A stretch of 64,000 nt of DNA from Paraphysomonas bandaiensis (GCA_965644295.1 CBFFRP010000124.1:1-64000); one strand, 5' to 3'. Numbered from the stretch's first letter, positions 9,651 through 20,713 are shown. A program made the numbers and translations. The notes: generated by a model not told the origin, from the letters alone.

Positions 9651-10823
9651 ATGAGGCAGCTGACTGTTCTCCTGGTTGGACTGTGTGTATGTGGTGTGTG
9701 TGTTGGTATAGTCCCCCCCCACTGCGAGAACACAAACAGTAAACTAGTGACTCATTCTGCCGTTAACACCAAAAAATACATTCTACCTTACTTGAAAGGC
9801 AACCAGCTATTTAAAAACGACAGGAACGGATTGATGCGGCGCGTGTATAAACTTTCTATATTGCGATACGCCTCTGCAGCAACGACACGACTGAAGGCAT
9901 TCATGGGGAGATATGCGCAACACATCTACCGAATATTTGGAGTTATGAGTGTTCCAAGTCCCAATCATATTGACAAAGTGGAAGAGGATAATATTGAATA
10001 TAGATATGGTGGCCAATCGCTCTCGAGCCATTTGAGAGATCTCGTCAGCTCGACACTGCGTGATATTACTAGAGATGCTGAATTTATTTTGCAAGCACAC
10101 ACAGCTGGGTTAGATATCAATGAAGATTTAATTGCAAGATATTTTGCTGGATGTGAATGGAGAAATACATATCACGGTTTAACGTATGATATCACGCTTC
10201 ATATAATGACATGAGTCGTAACATCTTCTTTTTTCAGAATTAAGGAGGCCGTTAAAGAAGCTGTACGACTTCGTGAGGTCTATAATGTAGCGACTGGAGC
10301 AAATGGCACTGCACTCGAATTAGTAATGAGAGGAGTATTTCAGATTAATGGGACAGATAAGATTGGTAGACCAGTAATACTCATACGTCCAGGACTGCTG
10401 GTGGACAGACAGGTGTCGGAAGATTACATCAGTGCAATGCTCCACGTATTGGAGAGGTAACTACGTTGACTTCTATCATGTATGCATTTAAATGTTAGTG
10501 TGCTGTGATGGATTAGGGCAGAGAGTATATGCAAGGAGAACAAAGTGGAGAATTTTGTGTCTGTAATAGACATGACAAGTTTCCAATGGCATCATATGCC
10601 TCCTATGCGGACTGTAGCTGATGCCATGACGGTTCTAAAGTTTTTGTATCCAGACCGCATGGGTGTTCTTTATGTTGTTAATCCGGGTAAGTTTTTTAAT
10701 TTTGTGTGGCGAGTAGTAAAGCCCCTAATATCAAAAAAATCACAATCGAATGTTCACATACTAACATTAGAGGAGTATCAAACAATAAGTACTGCAGAGT
10801 CAATAAGTGATGAAATATACTAG
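9651..10823 (+). CDS. CRAL-TRIO (Sec14-like) lipid-binding protein with signal peptide
   Basis: Three exons (9651-10183, 10238-10456, 10517-10823) give 352 aa with consistent phases. The C-terminal ~220 residues are a CRAL-TRIO lipid-exchange domain. They include the DKIGRPVILIRPG strand, VENFVSVIDMTSF, ALxFLYPDRMGVLYVVNPGKFF and the W-x-VVKPL helix, all typical of Sec14 folds that bind phosphoinositides or other hydrophobic ligands. The N-terminus (MRQLTVLLVGLCVCGVCVG) reads as a cleavable signal peptide, which is unusual because Sec14 proteins are normally cytosolic. An alternative, unseen upstream first exon would remove it. The protein ends shortly after the domain. A 14-bp minisatellite sits just upstream. 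Confidence 0.8.
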
Positions 10824-11302
10824 ACGCTTACTATTAAATCAGTTTATGTCTATTTGTCTTCAATTGATACTGGTACTTTATTCATGTGTCCGAAAGTAAT
10901 TTTCGTCCTGTAAAGTTGGCACATGGGTACATATTCTACTACTTCGACTTATTGAATATAGTTTAGCTAGTTTCGTAAATAGAAGTGTGGATGAATACAT
11001 CTGATAAAAACTTGCGATAATGAATGATTATAATCCCATCCCATTGTGTTATAAATAATAGAAATTGTTATACTTATAATTTACGTTGTATTCTATCACA
11101 CCTACTTCAACAACTCAACTTTTTATCTCTGAGTAGTTGAGTAGGGTTTTTACATGTGAATCTAAGTATATATTTCAAAGAAATAAAAGAGATGCTAAAT
11201 CTAACTGTACCACTTTCAATTTGCACTCTAAATGGACATTTCTAAAAATTGTAAAATCCCAATGTCATTTATGTCCACTCATAAGATTAGCACAGTTTTC
11301 TG
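10824..11302. other. Intergenic, AT-rich
   Basis: No convincing gene, RNA or repeat seen between the CRAL-TRIO gene and the first retroelement fragment. Confidence 0.6.
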
Positions 11303-11704
11303 TATTGAATGTCTGATTATTTAGCAATAGGCGTTGAAAGCCTGCACCAATTAGTGGCTAGAAGAATGCTAGTCATACTAGTTAGACTACTACCCGTAAC
11401 TAATCAATACAAACTCTTTTATCCTACTATTTAACGCTACAGAAGCTGCTTGTGCGTCGCCGCAAGCACCAAGGTGCAACCACTTCCGTTCTTAGTGTGT
11501 GTTATGAGGCTCGCCATGATCGTGTGTCCTGGGACTCACCGGCGCGTGTGATCTGGAGGTCTCCTCTTGGGATGAGACTCCACTCGCTATATGATAGATA
11601 GCCTTATGTACCTCACGGGGACTGACTTATTAGCCTTATGGCAGTTAGGGGAAACAGTAATATGCCCTTCTGAGATTGGCGATCTGGTGGCCTTCCTTTA
11701 GGCA
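11303..11704 (-). mobile_element. 5'-truncated copy of the 1.7-kb retroelement (copy A/B family)
   Basis: Reverse-strand match to the last ~400 bp of copies A and B, from the terminal tattgaatgtctgattattt (3' end, at the left) to about tttaggca. It includes the end of the ORF and the GCACCAAGGTGC core (11466-11477). Loss of the 5' part with a kept 3' end is what target-primed reverse transcription produces. Confidence 0.8.
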
Positions 11705-11715
11705 CAATACATATT

Positions 11716-12227
11716 ATATTGAAAGTCTTTTATTTAGCAATAGGCGTTAAAAACCTGCACCGATTTAGTAGCTAGATGAATGCTAGACATACTAGTTAGA
11801 CCTCTACCTGTAACTAATCAGTACAAACTCTATTATCCTACTATTTAACGCTACGAAAAAGCTGATTGTGCGTCGCCGCAAGCACCAAGGTGCAACCACT
11901 TCCGTTCTGAGTTCTTAAGGTGAACATCCCGGATGCTTGATTTCAGCAGGCAGCCCAATACCCCGGTTACCCTTCATGTGGTCCCTGTCCCGGATGCCCT
12001 TGAGGTGGGCCCATTTCAGGATGCCTGTTTATTCGTCAGGGCCCAAAGACGTCTACACAAGAGACACTTATTGGTGTCCCTTGTACCACACAAGCATTCG
12101 GCTATGATTGGGCAGAAGAATATCTGCTGACTATGTTTGCGGCTCAAGTTAGTTTCCCAGAGAGAATCTCTCCGGTACTTATCCCCCAGAACACCACGAA
12201 AAGGTGCGAGTCCGACTTTGTTGAGGG
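11716..12227 (-). mobile_element. Short retroposon (SINE-like), copy S1
   Basis: It runs from the common 3' terminus (atattgaaagtcttttattt, at the left) through the GCACCAAGGTGC core (11882-11893) to a 5' head that ends at ccgactttgttgaggg. The last ~250 bp of its sense strand match the tail of the 1.7-kb element, but the head is different. The same head starts copies at 13925, 35729 and others. No tRNA-like A or B box was recognised in the head. Confidence 0.7.
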
Positions 12228-12491
12228 ACTCACAATACAAAATATGATTTTCAATTCATTAAAAAATTGTTCTTGTAATTAATTTCAAATTATAACCTGG
12301 AATCTTAGCAATTCTTACTCAATTAGAATGTATGTAGTATAGTCGTCGTTGTTGAAACGACTTCAATTAAAGCCAGTTGGAATCTTTAGATTAAATTTCA
12401 GTCGTGGTTATGAATGAAATCATCTCAACAATAATATGAACAACTATAGATCTAGAAGTATTAAACAACTATAGATCTAGATATATTTGAT

Positions 12492-12653
12492 CCTGAAGTC
12501 AGCAGATGTCAGGTATATCAAATCAACATTCTGCTTGCTCACTGCGTTTGCTTTGAGTGATTGAGCGAAAGTGGTTGCACCTTGGTGCTTGCGGTGACGC
12601 ACACGCTTTTGTAGGGCAATAACAGAGTAAAGTATGAGTAAGTTAAATTGCAT
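12492..12653 (+). repeat. Left arm of an inverted repeat pair with the retroposon core
   Basis: Starts CCTGAAGTCAGCAGATGTCAG, contains the core (12577-12588, on the opposite strand) and ends aagttaaattgca. It is repeated inverted at 13051-13228. The start matches a segment inside each HSP20 unit (about 418-510). Confidence 0.7.
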
Positions 12654-13050
12654 GACACAACTTATAGGAGTCGTTTAATGCTCCAAGACCAAAGCGTCGA
12701 ATGAGAATTGCTTAATTAGACCATAATTAATTCATTCTATAAAATATCCTATTGTTAGCAGTAAACTTGAACATGTGTGTATACACTAAATTTAAACAAA
12801 ACTTATAAAATATATAACTTTTTTTCTATTTACTGAAATATATATGGAACCTGGTGAAATCACTTTCCTATTGGTCACATCAACATTCTTACTAGTTCTC
12901 TGCTCTAGTCTGTACACTAAGAGAATAAAGACTTGTGCGTCGCCTCAAGCACCAAGTAAGATGCAACCTTCCTCGCTACCAAGTTGTGAATAGTGAATGT
13001 CATATATATCATTTGAAATAGGTGTTCAAGAGACGAACTAATTTTTAGCA

Positions 13051-13228
13051 TTGCAATTTAACTTACTCATACATTACTCTGTTATTGCCCTACTATTTAA
13101 CGCTACGAAAGCTGTTTGTGCGTCACCGCAAGCACCAAGGTGCAATCATTTTCGCTCAATCACTCAAAGCTAACGCAGTGAGCAAGCAGAATGTTGATTT
13201 GATATACCTGACATCTGCTGACTTCAGA
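13051..13228 (-). repeat. Right arm of the inverted repeat pair
   Basis: Inverted counterpart of 12492-12653 with the core at 13132-13143. It is more complete, with the TACTATTTAACGCTACG segment that the left arm has lost. About 400 bp of AT-rich sequence separates the arms, including a degenerate core near 12945. Confidence 0.7.
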
Positions 13229-13269
13229 ATTTTTGAGTCCTAAATGTAAATAGCCCGGATATATATAAT

Positions 13270-13857
13270 TTCTGATTATTTAGCAATGGCATGTAAGTGT
13301 TTAAACTAATAAACAGAAATCTATCTAATACTTAATACTAATATCCTACTATTTGACGCTATACGGAGCCTCTTGTGTGTCGTCACCGCAAAGTGCTACA
13401 ATTCCGCTCTCTGTCCTTAAGGTGAACTAGCCCGGCGGATGCTTGACTTCTACCCCGGATGCCCTTGGTGGGCCCATTCCCGGATGCCTGCTTATTCCTC
13501 ATGACCCAAAGATATCTATACAAGAGACACTTATTAGTGTCCCGTGTATCACACAAGCAGTGGGCAGAACACTATCTACTGACTATATATGCGGCTCACG
13601 TTATTTTCCCAGAGAAAAATCTCCGGTACTTATCCCCCAGAACTCCACGTAAAGGTACTAGTCCGACTTTGTTGAGAGAATAGCCCGGATAGATCTAAAT
13701 CCCGGCTCCCCTTCTGGTGGGCCCAGTTCTGGATGCCCTTGAGGGGTAGGCCCGTTCCCGGATGCCTGTTTATATATTCGTCAGGTCCAGAAGCGTCTAC
13801 ACAAATTATCCCCCAGTAGAACACCACGAAATGGTGCCAGTCCGATTTTGTTGAGGG
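13270..13857 (-). mobile_element. SINE-like copies S2 and S2b, damaged and in tandem
   Basis: 13270-13677 is a full-length-like copy, with the 3' terminus near ctgattatttagcaatgg and the head ending gactttgttgagag. It is followed by a second, tail-less head fragment (13681-13857) ending gattttgttgaggg. The core is degenerate here (gtcaccgcaaagtgc). Confidence 0.65.
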
Positions 13858-13924
13858 CCTCGCTATCAATCACTCAAAGTAAACGCAGTGAGTAAGCAGA
13901 TCATTGATATACATCTGACATTTG

Positions 13925-14170
13925 CCCTCAACAAAGTAGGACTGGCACCTTTTCGTGGTGTTCTGGTGAATGAGTACCAGAGATATTTCTCCCGAAAAAT
14001 AACATAAGCCGCATTTATGTACAGCAGATAATGTTCTGCCTGCTCATATAGCCTAATGCGTGTGTGCTGCAAGTGACACAAATAAGTATCACCTGCGTAG
14101 ACATATTAGGGCCTGGGCCTCCCTGAAGGGTCTCCAGGTTTTTGAGCTGCCTACTGGAGTCGATTATCAG
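13925..14170 (+). mobile_element. SINE-like copy S3, head only
   Basis: Opposite orientation to S2. It starts at CCCTCAACAAAGTAGGACTGG and continues through ttttcgtggtgttctgg and the block that precedes the tail, then degrades. It lacks the shared 3' tail. Confidence 0.6.
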
Positions 14171-15172
14171 GGATAAATTCATTAAAAGACTCAGAAACCA
14201 AAAGTCAGCAGATGTCAGCTATTTTAATAATACATGTATTAAGTAATAACGTCGAGTGTATTACTAAGATTTTGCTCAACCATGTATGTGCTTTCTTTGA
14301 TGTTACCAGCTAATGTCAAGTCATGCGACACTACGCATACAGTAACTTGTTGACTGTTATCTAGTTACTATTGCATATATACACCGACAAGTGCTAAACT
14401 ATACGAAGTGCTTCATGGGTATACGACGAGTTGCGTGTTTAAGCCGAATCGTAAGCTTCTTCTCAATCTACTTTTGTCCTAACACAAACAACTTGTGGCC
14501 CATGTATTCGGCTTATATATATACGTCTTCTGCATATTATTATATGGCAGATCTTCAGGGACCTTCAAGATGGTGTTCACAGCAGCAGGTGACCTGGACC
14601 TGGAGACGAGAAAATAGCTCTAGCGCCGGGTTCTCCCACCGTCACAAAGAGGTCTCATTGGTGCAATTATGCACATTAATGTGCACACAATTGGAGTTAG
14701 CTTGAATTTCTAACAAGTTTTGGTAGATCTTTGTGTTATGTATAACTCCAATGTCTTTCCTCCATTGTGTGGACTCGTCCAGCACATGCATCCACCTTGA
14801 CACCTCTCCGTGACTTACGCTAATATGAAAACCACGAGTCTTTTCCGCTCGGATGAAATCTACCAAGAAGAAGCGCGTAGGAGCACACACACGTACGTGA
14901 CCCTGCTTGTTTGGAGAACAGTGTCAGAGCTTTGTTATAATCTCCATATTGAATGTTTTATTATAAGCAATAAGCGTGTAAGCAAGGAGCAACTAAATTG
15001 AAACAGCTGAACAGCTGAACAGACAGAATATTATACGCTGTACATAAATGTGGCTCTCACGGTAGTCTATCAGAGAAAATCTCGTCGGTACTCATTCCCC
15101 AGAACACCACCTCAATATATTTCTAGTTTGTCTAGACTACCTAACACCATTCATACTATCCCTGACTACTGT
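14171..15172. other. Intergenic; unassigned open frames
   Basis: Contains open frames of 104 aa (14391-14705, +) and 82 aa (14642-14890, -). Neither shows a recognisable domain or splice extension. The 82-aa frame has a plausible amino-acid composition and could be a decayed exon or element fragment. Confidence 0.4.
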
Positions 15173-15180
15173 ATTAATCA

Positions 15181-15306
15181 CAGGGCTTGGCAACCGTTAA
15201 TGGAAATGGCATTAATAGCTATTAATGGGCCATTAATGGTAATGCCATTATAATATGCCGGGAACCGGACTACCATTAATGGGCCATTAACGGTTACCAG
15301 GCCCTG
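15181..15306. mobile_element. hAT-type MITE (126 bp), copy 1
   Basis: Terminal inverted repeats are CAGGGCTTGGCAACCGTTAA at the left and TTAACGGTTACCAGGCCCTG at the right. A perfect 8-bp target duplication ATTAATCA flanks it (15173-15180 and 15307-15314). An 8-bp duplication with CAGGG ends is the hAT signature. The interior is built of ATTAATGGCCATTAA-type palindromes and has no coding capacity. Confidence 0.9.
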
Positions 15307-15314
15307 ATTAATCA

Positions 15315-15803
15315 TGCACTAACGGTTATAAAAATTCCGAAACATTAAATACAGCTTCAATTTCCCAAAATACAGGTATAAACTAAGGGAAAACTAATGA
15401 AAGTTAAAGAAAACAAAGCCAACACAAAATGCAGCGAAACTATTTCTAAATGAACTTTAGCTCAAAAACTAGCTCACTTTAATAAGACATATATGTATCC
15501 ATCAAGCAGTATTATAGTTAGTACACTATTTATGTGAGAACCACATGGTAGCATTATAATTTATGTTGCACTACAACAAAATGATGCACACATATCAGAG
15601 TTCGCAATGAACTTTCCAAATACTTTGCCAAACGCAGTACACATCCGTGCCATATGATGGAGATAATGAATAGCAAATGGTATATGCTTCACACAAACTT
15701 AAAACAAAATTGTATTTACATATTCAAATTACACACTAAATCCAACTGTAATGTCACAAACAAACAACACAAACATTAAGACATAATAGTAGTATACATA
15801 TCG
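15315..15803. other. Intergenic / 3' flank of the following minus-strand gene
   Basis: AT-rich, with no feature recognised beyond the probable 3' untranslated region of the gene at 15804-17183. Confidence 0.5.
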
Positions 15804-17183
15804 CTATCTCTTTCCGCTCTTTATAGAAGCTGAAGCAGCCGTTCTCGTCGGCGATTGTCTTCCTGATGCCAATGAGTTGTTCGTGAGTGACGCACCTGCG
15901 GTAGACTTCTTGGTTGTCGTCCTCGTCCGCGATTTTGTGCCAGATATTACTGATGATCCTCCACCGGATCTGCTTTCTGAGTAGTAATACATGGAGCTGT
16001 CCGCTACAGAGGATTCTGATAGCTCTTCCTCTGTTCTACCTTCCATGTGTTTACCATCTGGTCGGAAACACATCTCTTTAAGTAAGCTTCCGTCCCGGGC
16101 CCTATATGACTCAATCCATGATCGGAATCCTGTTGCCGCACTATACATGAACTCTGTCTTGAGTTTACTATCTAGTAGCCGCTGCTCCTCTGGCACCTCT
16201 TCGTTGATGTCCATAAAGAACTGCTCTTCCGACCACTTGAACCCTGTTTCCTTCACAAGTGCCCGCGTTTCTCGATATCCGAGGGTGTTTTTCATACGGG
16301 TAAACATTTTATCGGTCACCTCGAACTCATCCAGGTTACCTACATTTGGCACCTCGGAAGGTATAAGCGATGGTGGAGTGCCATCCAAATAGTCCAGCAC
16401 GATGGCCCGTGCAGTTTGCAATTGAGCTGCATCGATATTCTTGTATACATCTTCCTTGCACGGTAAATCGAAAAAACGGCTACTTAACAAAGGTCGATCA
16501 TGCCAAAATACATCACCAAAGAACTTTCGGCGATAGGCAACCCGAAATATGTGCAACTGAAAAAACATGATCGGATACTTTACTGCCATCTGCATGACAT
16601 GCTCAATCGGTATTTCTGTATCATTTCTGACATTACACATACGCAACACATATCGAAGTGCTGCAGTCATCTTGATATCTTCCGACAATACGCGGACTAC
16701 TTGATACACGTTGTAAGTATACATACTGGCGATCAAGCGCAGATTAAAATTCCTTTTGCAAATAGCAAAAAAGTCAAACACAAGATCCTGAATGGGCTGA
16801 GCAGCAAGTATATAACCTAAGATAACAAATCTACTGAAAGATATTTCATCTGTTGAATAAGCGGGATCTAGCCCTGAATATTCTTTCAGAAATATCTGTG
16901 GAATAAACACATCTGCACATTCTTTGACGATCATACTGTGGTCAACAAACTTATTCTTGAAATCTTGGGGGGCCACTTTCATACGCCTGAGTAAGGCTTC
17001 TTCGCTGGACAGATATTGCTTAAACAGCCTATTCAAATCAATCTGCCATATGTTGTGTTCATTACAGAAAGTTTTCAAAGTGTTCCATTCAGAGTGAGAA
17101 AACATCGCCTTCGAAAACCCGATTCCGTATCCTGGATGTTTCTTGTCATCATTAACCTGCAGTGCGCTGACACCACCTCCCAT
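15804..17183 (-). CDS. Conserved-looking 459-aa protein with N-myristoylation signal
   Basis: Single exon, 459 aa; function not recognised. The start MGGGVSAL fits the N-myristoylation consensus (Gly2, small residue at 6), so membrane tethering is likely. Residues ~25 to 240 are helical with alternating hydrophobic and acidic pieces (EEALLRRMKV, DEISFSRFVILGY, VFDFFAICKRNF). This resembles the spacing of degenerate EF-hand proteins such as calcineurin B-like subunits, but no intact calcium-binding loop is visible. Residues ~280 to 380 form a second charged helical part. The last ~75 residues are a Ser/Thr/Lys/Arg-rich disordered tail. The ATG lies in a clean context, with no upstream in-frame extension. 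The EF-hand kinship is an inference only. Confidence 0.75.
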   Translation of the reverse strand: MGGGVSALQVNDDKKHPGYGIGFSKAMFSHSEWNTLKTFCNEHNIWQIDLNRLFKQYLSSEEALLRRMKVAPQDFKNKFVDHSMIVKECADVFIPQIFLKEYSGLDPAYSTDEISFSRFVILGYILAAQPIQDLVFDFFAICKRNFNLRLIASMYTYNVYQVVRVLSEDIKMTAALRYVLRMCNVRNDTEIPIEHVMQMAVKYPIMFFQLHIFRVAYRRKFFGDVFWHDRPLLSSRFFDLPCKEDVYKNIDAAQLQTARAIVLDYLDGTPPSLIPSEVPNVGNLDEFEVTDKMFTRMKNTLGYRETRALVKETGFKWSEEQFFMDINEEVPEEQRLLDSKLKTEFMYSAATGFRSWIESYRARDGSLLKEMCFRPDGKHMEGRTEEELSESSVADSSMYYYSESRSGGGSSVISGTKSRTRTTTKKSTAGASLTNNSLASGRQSPTRTAASASIKSGKR

Positions 17184-17644
17184 TGTGCTTCTTCTAACCT
17201 CACGACAAACTCCAGTGACGCAGTGTTAGTTCGTTCAAATTGAGACTCTCTTCATAACGAGAGACTCACTCAGAAGAGAGTTCGCTTCTTAAATCAACCC
17301 CTAAATATACGTTATCGCGAGTCCTTATGAAACCTCTTCTCTTTGCTTTAAAGGTTGTGGGGTGATGTACGAGGATGGTATCCATCCAGGTCCAGTGCGG
17401 TGTAGAGAATGTGTACGCCTGTAACTGTCACATGGTCTAATACTGGATTTTCGGGTTTTGTCACCTAGAAATAAGGGATATTTTGACAAGGAGAGGATAT
17501 TTAGATCGTAGCTGCATGCTGCCGAGACCGCCCACATCTAGACATCAGATCACATGCCTCTGTCATCATCGCAGCCTTGTCGACCACTACGCCCTTTTAA
17601 ATTGGTGTCAAATTTAGATTTCAACTGATCAGGACAGGATATTG

Positions 17645-18664
17645 ATGGAGAAAACGAGCTCAAAGACCCACAAGGCCGCTGAGTCTGAGAAGGCTTCAAA
17701 GCTGGCTCGTTTGGATATGCGCCATGGTTTAAAATTCAGTATTGCTAATGCTGTTGTCTGATGCTTTGTATAAGTGGAGAGTATGCGTTCCATCTACGAT
17801 GCTATCATGGAGCAATTTCCGAGCGACTTTGGTAAAGCATTATCCAAGAAGGAGAGGGCAGAGAAGATGTTGTCTATGACCACCCTAATATATGGTGAAA
17901 TTGACTTTGATTCATTCGGTAATCTAATATGATTTTTATGGTGTAAATGTACTTATAAATGATATAAGGTATATGTATTGAAAAGATTAAACAAATATAC
18001 GGAAAGCCCAATGTGGGTGCATCGGGACCACAAGGTGTGTTGCAAGGAAGGGGCGGACTCTTCTATGACCTGGGGTCCGGAATTGGTCGGGCTGTGATTG
18101 CTGCAGCAGTGCTGCATAATTTTGATGTGTGTACGGGAATAGAGATACTAGAGGGACTACACCAAGCATCCGCGCTTGTTCTCGAAGCCTATGAGACGAA
18201 GGTGGGTATGGGAGAATTTCTCTGCTATGAAACTAACACCTACCGCTGTATATTGCAGGGGAAATCAGACTTAGCACGTGCCACTGATACAGGTAGAAGT
18301 TTCGATGTTAGCTGGCATCTTGCGTTAAACTTGCTATGCAGTGGTGGATATGAAGCACGGGGACATACTGGATATGGAGTTCAAGGACTGGAGAGACGGA
18401 GATGTTGTTTTCGCGAATTCCACCTGTTTCGATGACAGTCTCATGCACAAGATTGCCGCTCTTGCTGTGGGAATGCGGAAAGGTTCATTTTTCATAACGT
18501 TCACCAAGTCCTTGCCCATCGCTGACTTTGAGGTGTTGGAGTATGAGTTGTATGACATGAGCTGGGGAGGTGCAACTGTATATATTCACCAGAAAATTAC
18601 AGAGCCGAGAGAGATAAGCCCCGACTCGGATGATGATAGCGAAGCTGTTGGCTCGGTGAAATAG
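17645..18664 (+). CDS. DOT1-like class I SAM-dependent methyltransferase
   Basis: Five exons (17645-17726, 17775-17918, 17969-18201, 18259-18292, 18342-18664), phases consistent, 271 aa. Motif I is FYDLGSGIGRAV (about residues 107 to 118), followed by the acidic post-I strand GIEILEGLH, which binds the SAM ribose. Then come GDILDMEFKDW, DVVFANSTCFDDSLM and GSFFITFTKSLP. The order and the FANSTCFD block match short DOT1-domain proteins of protists, as DOT1 itself has VNNFAFGPEVD at this place. The long N-terminal alpha domain and the lysine-rich nucleosome-binding tail of metazoan DOT1L are absent. The C-terminus is acidic (PDSDDDSEA). H3K79 as substrate is possible but not shown; another protein lysine is equally likely. 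Confidence 0.75.
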
Positions 18665-19670
18665 CTCTTAAAAGATATGGCATCATCTATGCCTGTGTCA
18701 TTGTAAGTTTAGGTGGAGCCAAATTTATTGATGTTGTGTCGTTTGCTCTTGTTCATGCTGCAGGGCGAGTTATTTATGAAATTGTTCTGTAACCCTACCT
18801 CTGTCTGGACTACATGAATTTGTCAATAAGAAAACAAGTCCTTTTTATTTTGTTTTGATATATATTATTTTTCTATCCTTTATGTGAAACATTGGAGTGC
18901 AATAGAACCTAATCTGTATTGCAGTTCTATGAATGGACTGCAAAAGAAAGACATTTACAATATTCTCATTTTATAAGAGTCAGTAGAAAAGACGATTAAT
19001 TGTGAAGGTGATTACGGAGTTAGTATGACATTGTCATGCCTTTTAGGTACTCGGGAGACCTCAAGCAGTTATTTGCAGTGAAGAGGACATGCAGTAACAA
19101 AGGGTAGGCGTAACTTATGGCTAAAAGAGCATATAACAAAACGAGAATGATGTAGAATCTGAAGCAATCATGGTACAGAAAAACGTTTATTTAATTAAAC
19201 CGAAAAGGAATTCGAAACGCTACAACTAAACAGGAGATGATGGATATGTATATATACAACGGTATTGCTTTCTGCATGCTTAGAAATAACACAAAGTACG
19301 ATGAGAACAGAGTAATGCTATTCTTAATATATCACAATCCCTAAAGATTTAGTAACAAGTCCTCTCTTATCAGTATGTATTCAGACCCTCTCAGCTTGAT
19401 AGGGATGTAACTCAGCGAAACAAAGATAATGTACAAGTTAGCACCAGTGAATCATATCGTAGAAGCTATACTGGCGTATGCCGCATCATGATTAGTGCAC
19501 GGCACACATTGACACGCCGAATTTACGATTCTACTTCAACCGCACACAGTGTCTATGGAGTCTAGAACCCGATAAGGTATTGTTACAAACACAACATAGT
19601 TGGATATACGATTCACAATTCTATAAATAAGGTATAAATATTATAAAAAGAAAGCCTCCAATGTCAACAA
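18665..19670. other. Intergenic, no gene seen
   Basis: About 1 kb of AT-rich sequence between the methyltransferase and the tRNA array. No open frame, repeat or RNA motif was recognised apart from the TATA-like flank of the first tRNA. Confidence 0.6.
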
Positions 19671-19744
19671 GGTCTGCTGGCGTAATTGGATAGCGCACCT
19701 GACTACGGATCAGGAGGTTCCAGGTTCGAGTCCTGGGTAGATCG
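19671..19744 (+). tRNA. tRNA-Arg (anticodon ACG), copy 1
   Basis: 74-nt cloverleaf. The acceptor GGTCTGC pairs with GTAGATC. The D arm lies in GCGTAATTGGATAGCG. The anticodon stem CCTGA/TCAGG has loop CTACGGA, giving ACG (Arg, CGN codons after inosine editing). The T arm is CCAGG-TTCGAGT-CCTGG. There is no intron. The run of Ts just after (ttgattttttg) is a Pol III terminator. Confidence 0.97.
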
Positions 19745-19941
19745 TTGATTTTTTGTTGGCTTGTGCATAGATACCAGTATCTGCGACACATAAGCATGAA
19801 AGTTCCTATTTTTGTCCTCTTGAAAATCGCAGCTTTCGACTTTCAAAATGATGCCTCAAGCCACATACTTTTCTAATATTACACTAAAGTAAAATATATT
19901 TCCTTTATATATATGAAATAATTTGTTGTCGTCGTCAACAA

Positions 19942-20015
19942 GGTCTGCTGGCGTAATTGGATAGCGCACCTGACTACGGATCAGGAGGTTCCAGGTTCGA
20001 GTCCTGGGTAGATCG
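19942..20015 (+). tRNA. tRNA-Arg (anticodon ACG), copy 2
   Basis: Identical in all 74 nt to copy 1. The 5' flank gtcaacaa directly before the gene and tcctttatatatat about 30 to 40 nt upstream are shared with its neighbours. The T-run terminator is ttctttttttct. Confidence 0.97.
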
Positions 20016-20092
20016 TTCTTTTTTTCTACTATGCAGTATTTTGTATAGTATTCCTTTATATATTAAAAATTATTCCAGTGAATTATCAACAG

Positions 20093-20166
20093 GGTCTGCT
20101 GGCGTAATTGGATAGCGCACCTGACTACGGATCAGGAGGTTCCAGGTTCGAGTCCTGGGTAGATCG
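20093..20166 (+). tRNA. tRNA-Arg (anticodon ACG), copy 3
   Basis: Identical to copies 1 and 2. The flanks are atcaacag upstream, ttcctttatatatta at about -42 to -28, and ttcattttttac downstream. Confidence 0.97.
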
Positions 20167-20713
20167 TTCATTTTTTACATTTTCTGTTGTATTTTATATA
20201 CTTTATATTTTACTGTATATACTGTACATGACTTGTATACTTGTATAAGGAAAATACTGTAGCTCTTCCTTTTTCTAGATTTGAAAAGCAATGATTTTTT
20301 GAAGAGAAGTGCTGTCCAAGTAGAACATACAGTAACAATAACGGTACTGTAGTCCATGTTGGTTGTCGTAGTGTGATGAGACAGTGAGGATACCAGACCT
20401 AATCAAAGAGGTGAGATAGAACAACAATAACATGAATGATCGACTCTAACAGAACCCATCCGTCACTACATGTGCATATTGTGTTTAATGTCTTTCTAAG
20501 CAGATGATTCACACATAACAACAGCGAGTAGCGAAAATATCGAATGAAACTCGATCTCTGTGTCTTTAAGAATTGATCATGTTCGAGCCGTGCTATATAT
20601 CGACATTCTTGTGCGGTACACTTACAACCACTGGGATAAGCAATCAAGAATATGTCAGAAATTTTTGTAAACTTGCTGTCAAGCGGCACAATCAAATTTT
20701 CCCGCGAACCGCA
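20167..20713. other. Intergenic / leader of the 1988-aa protein gene
   Basis: The frame of the next gene stays open back to 20573 and has another ATG at 20579. No feature is otherwise recognised. Confidence 0.5.

Noticed and set aside
15991-16392. 133-aa plus-strand frame
   Set aside because: Shadow of the 459-aa gene on the other strand.
19671-20166. CRISPR-like array of identical repeats
   Set aside because: The three 74-nt repeats fold as tRNA-Arg with T-run terminators, and spacing is irregular.
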